From JBHIDQ01 sp046760155 (GTDB taxonomy: Bacteria; Chloroflexota; Dehalococcoidia; Dehalococcoidales; RBG-16-60-22): a stretch of 14,114 nucleotides of DNA. Shown one piece after another: positions 14,051 through 14,114 of the stretch. The notes below the pieces were generated by a model. It saw only the letters and a list, made by a program, of their open reading frames with translations, did not search any database and had not been told where the DNA came from. The position numbers were made by a program, and so were the translations under genes. Positions within the stretch are counted from its first letter, which is position 1, and the number at the start of each line of letters is the position of its first letter. The stretch lies in assembly GCA_046760155.1 (NCBI GenBank), contig JBHIDQ010000038.1:1-14114 (forward strand), in the 5' to 3' direction.

Positions 14051-14061
14051 AATAAAAACAG

Positions 14062-14114
14062 TGGGCCATTGTGGACTCGAACCACAGACTTCAGTCTTAT
14101 CAGGACTGCGCTCT
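14062..14114 (-). tRNA. tRNA-Ile(GAT), 3' part, runs off the right edge
   Basis: Read on the minus strand: anticodon stem CAGTC/GACTG (14108-14104 with 14096-14092) around loop CTGATAA, anticodon GAT; variable loop AAGTC; T arm TGTGG-TTCGAGT-CCACA (14086-14070); 3' acceptor strand ATGGCCC and discriminator A at 14062. CCA is not encoded. The D arm and 5' acceptor strand lie beyond the window. Confidence 0.92.

Overview
The window looks like chromosomal DNA of an anaerobic or facultative bacterium, most likely Chloroflexota (Dehalococcoidia-like). This is an inference from gene content and from the style of the cytochrome c maturation operon; no marker gene in the window settles it. Coding is dense in the first 11 kb. 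The last 3 kb is looser and holds small genes, two broken genes and degenerate intergenic repeats.

Bases 1-4162 carry one plus-strand cytochrome c maturation (System I) operon: the 3' end of ccmH, a membrane-anchored zinc-ribbon protein in the CcmI position, a secreted/membrane protein with a Cna-B/carboxypeptidase-regulatory-like domain, then ccmA, ccmB, ccmC and a 50-codon ccmD. Most genes overlap by 4-11 bases. CcmC appears to have Met in place of one of its two conserved heme-ligand histidines. Next, on the same strand (4260-6581), is a large NarX/NreB-type sensor histidine kinase whose extracytoplasmic domain contains a CXXCH c-type heme motif. The simplest reading is that the operon makes the heme-attachment machinery and that a heme-containing redox or gas sensor is matured by it.

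Bases 6610-9029 hold a divergent pair: an M20 metallopeptidase (minus) and an M29/NicX-like metalloenzyme (plus). Their putative promoters share a mirrored AGACTTGAC element. The M29-like gene converges, four bases apart, on a DHA2-type MFS transporter (minus). An HD-domain hydrolase (plus) follows, with its own good promoter.

Bases 11205-14114 contain a truncated DUF1989 (urea carboxylase-associated) gene, a two-gene redox operon (rubredoxin-like protein plus ferredoxin-thioredoxin-reductase-type catalytic protein), a coiled-coil CAP-domain lipoprotein, a small SH3-like protein followed by a frameshifted DUF3096-like tiny membrane protein, an EthD-like protein, and the 3' part of a tRNA-Ile(GAT) running off the right edge. 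Several intergenic stretches here share degenerate repeat sequence, and two of the copies lie at strong minus-strand promoters. No transposase, integrase or CRISPR array is visible.
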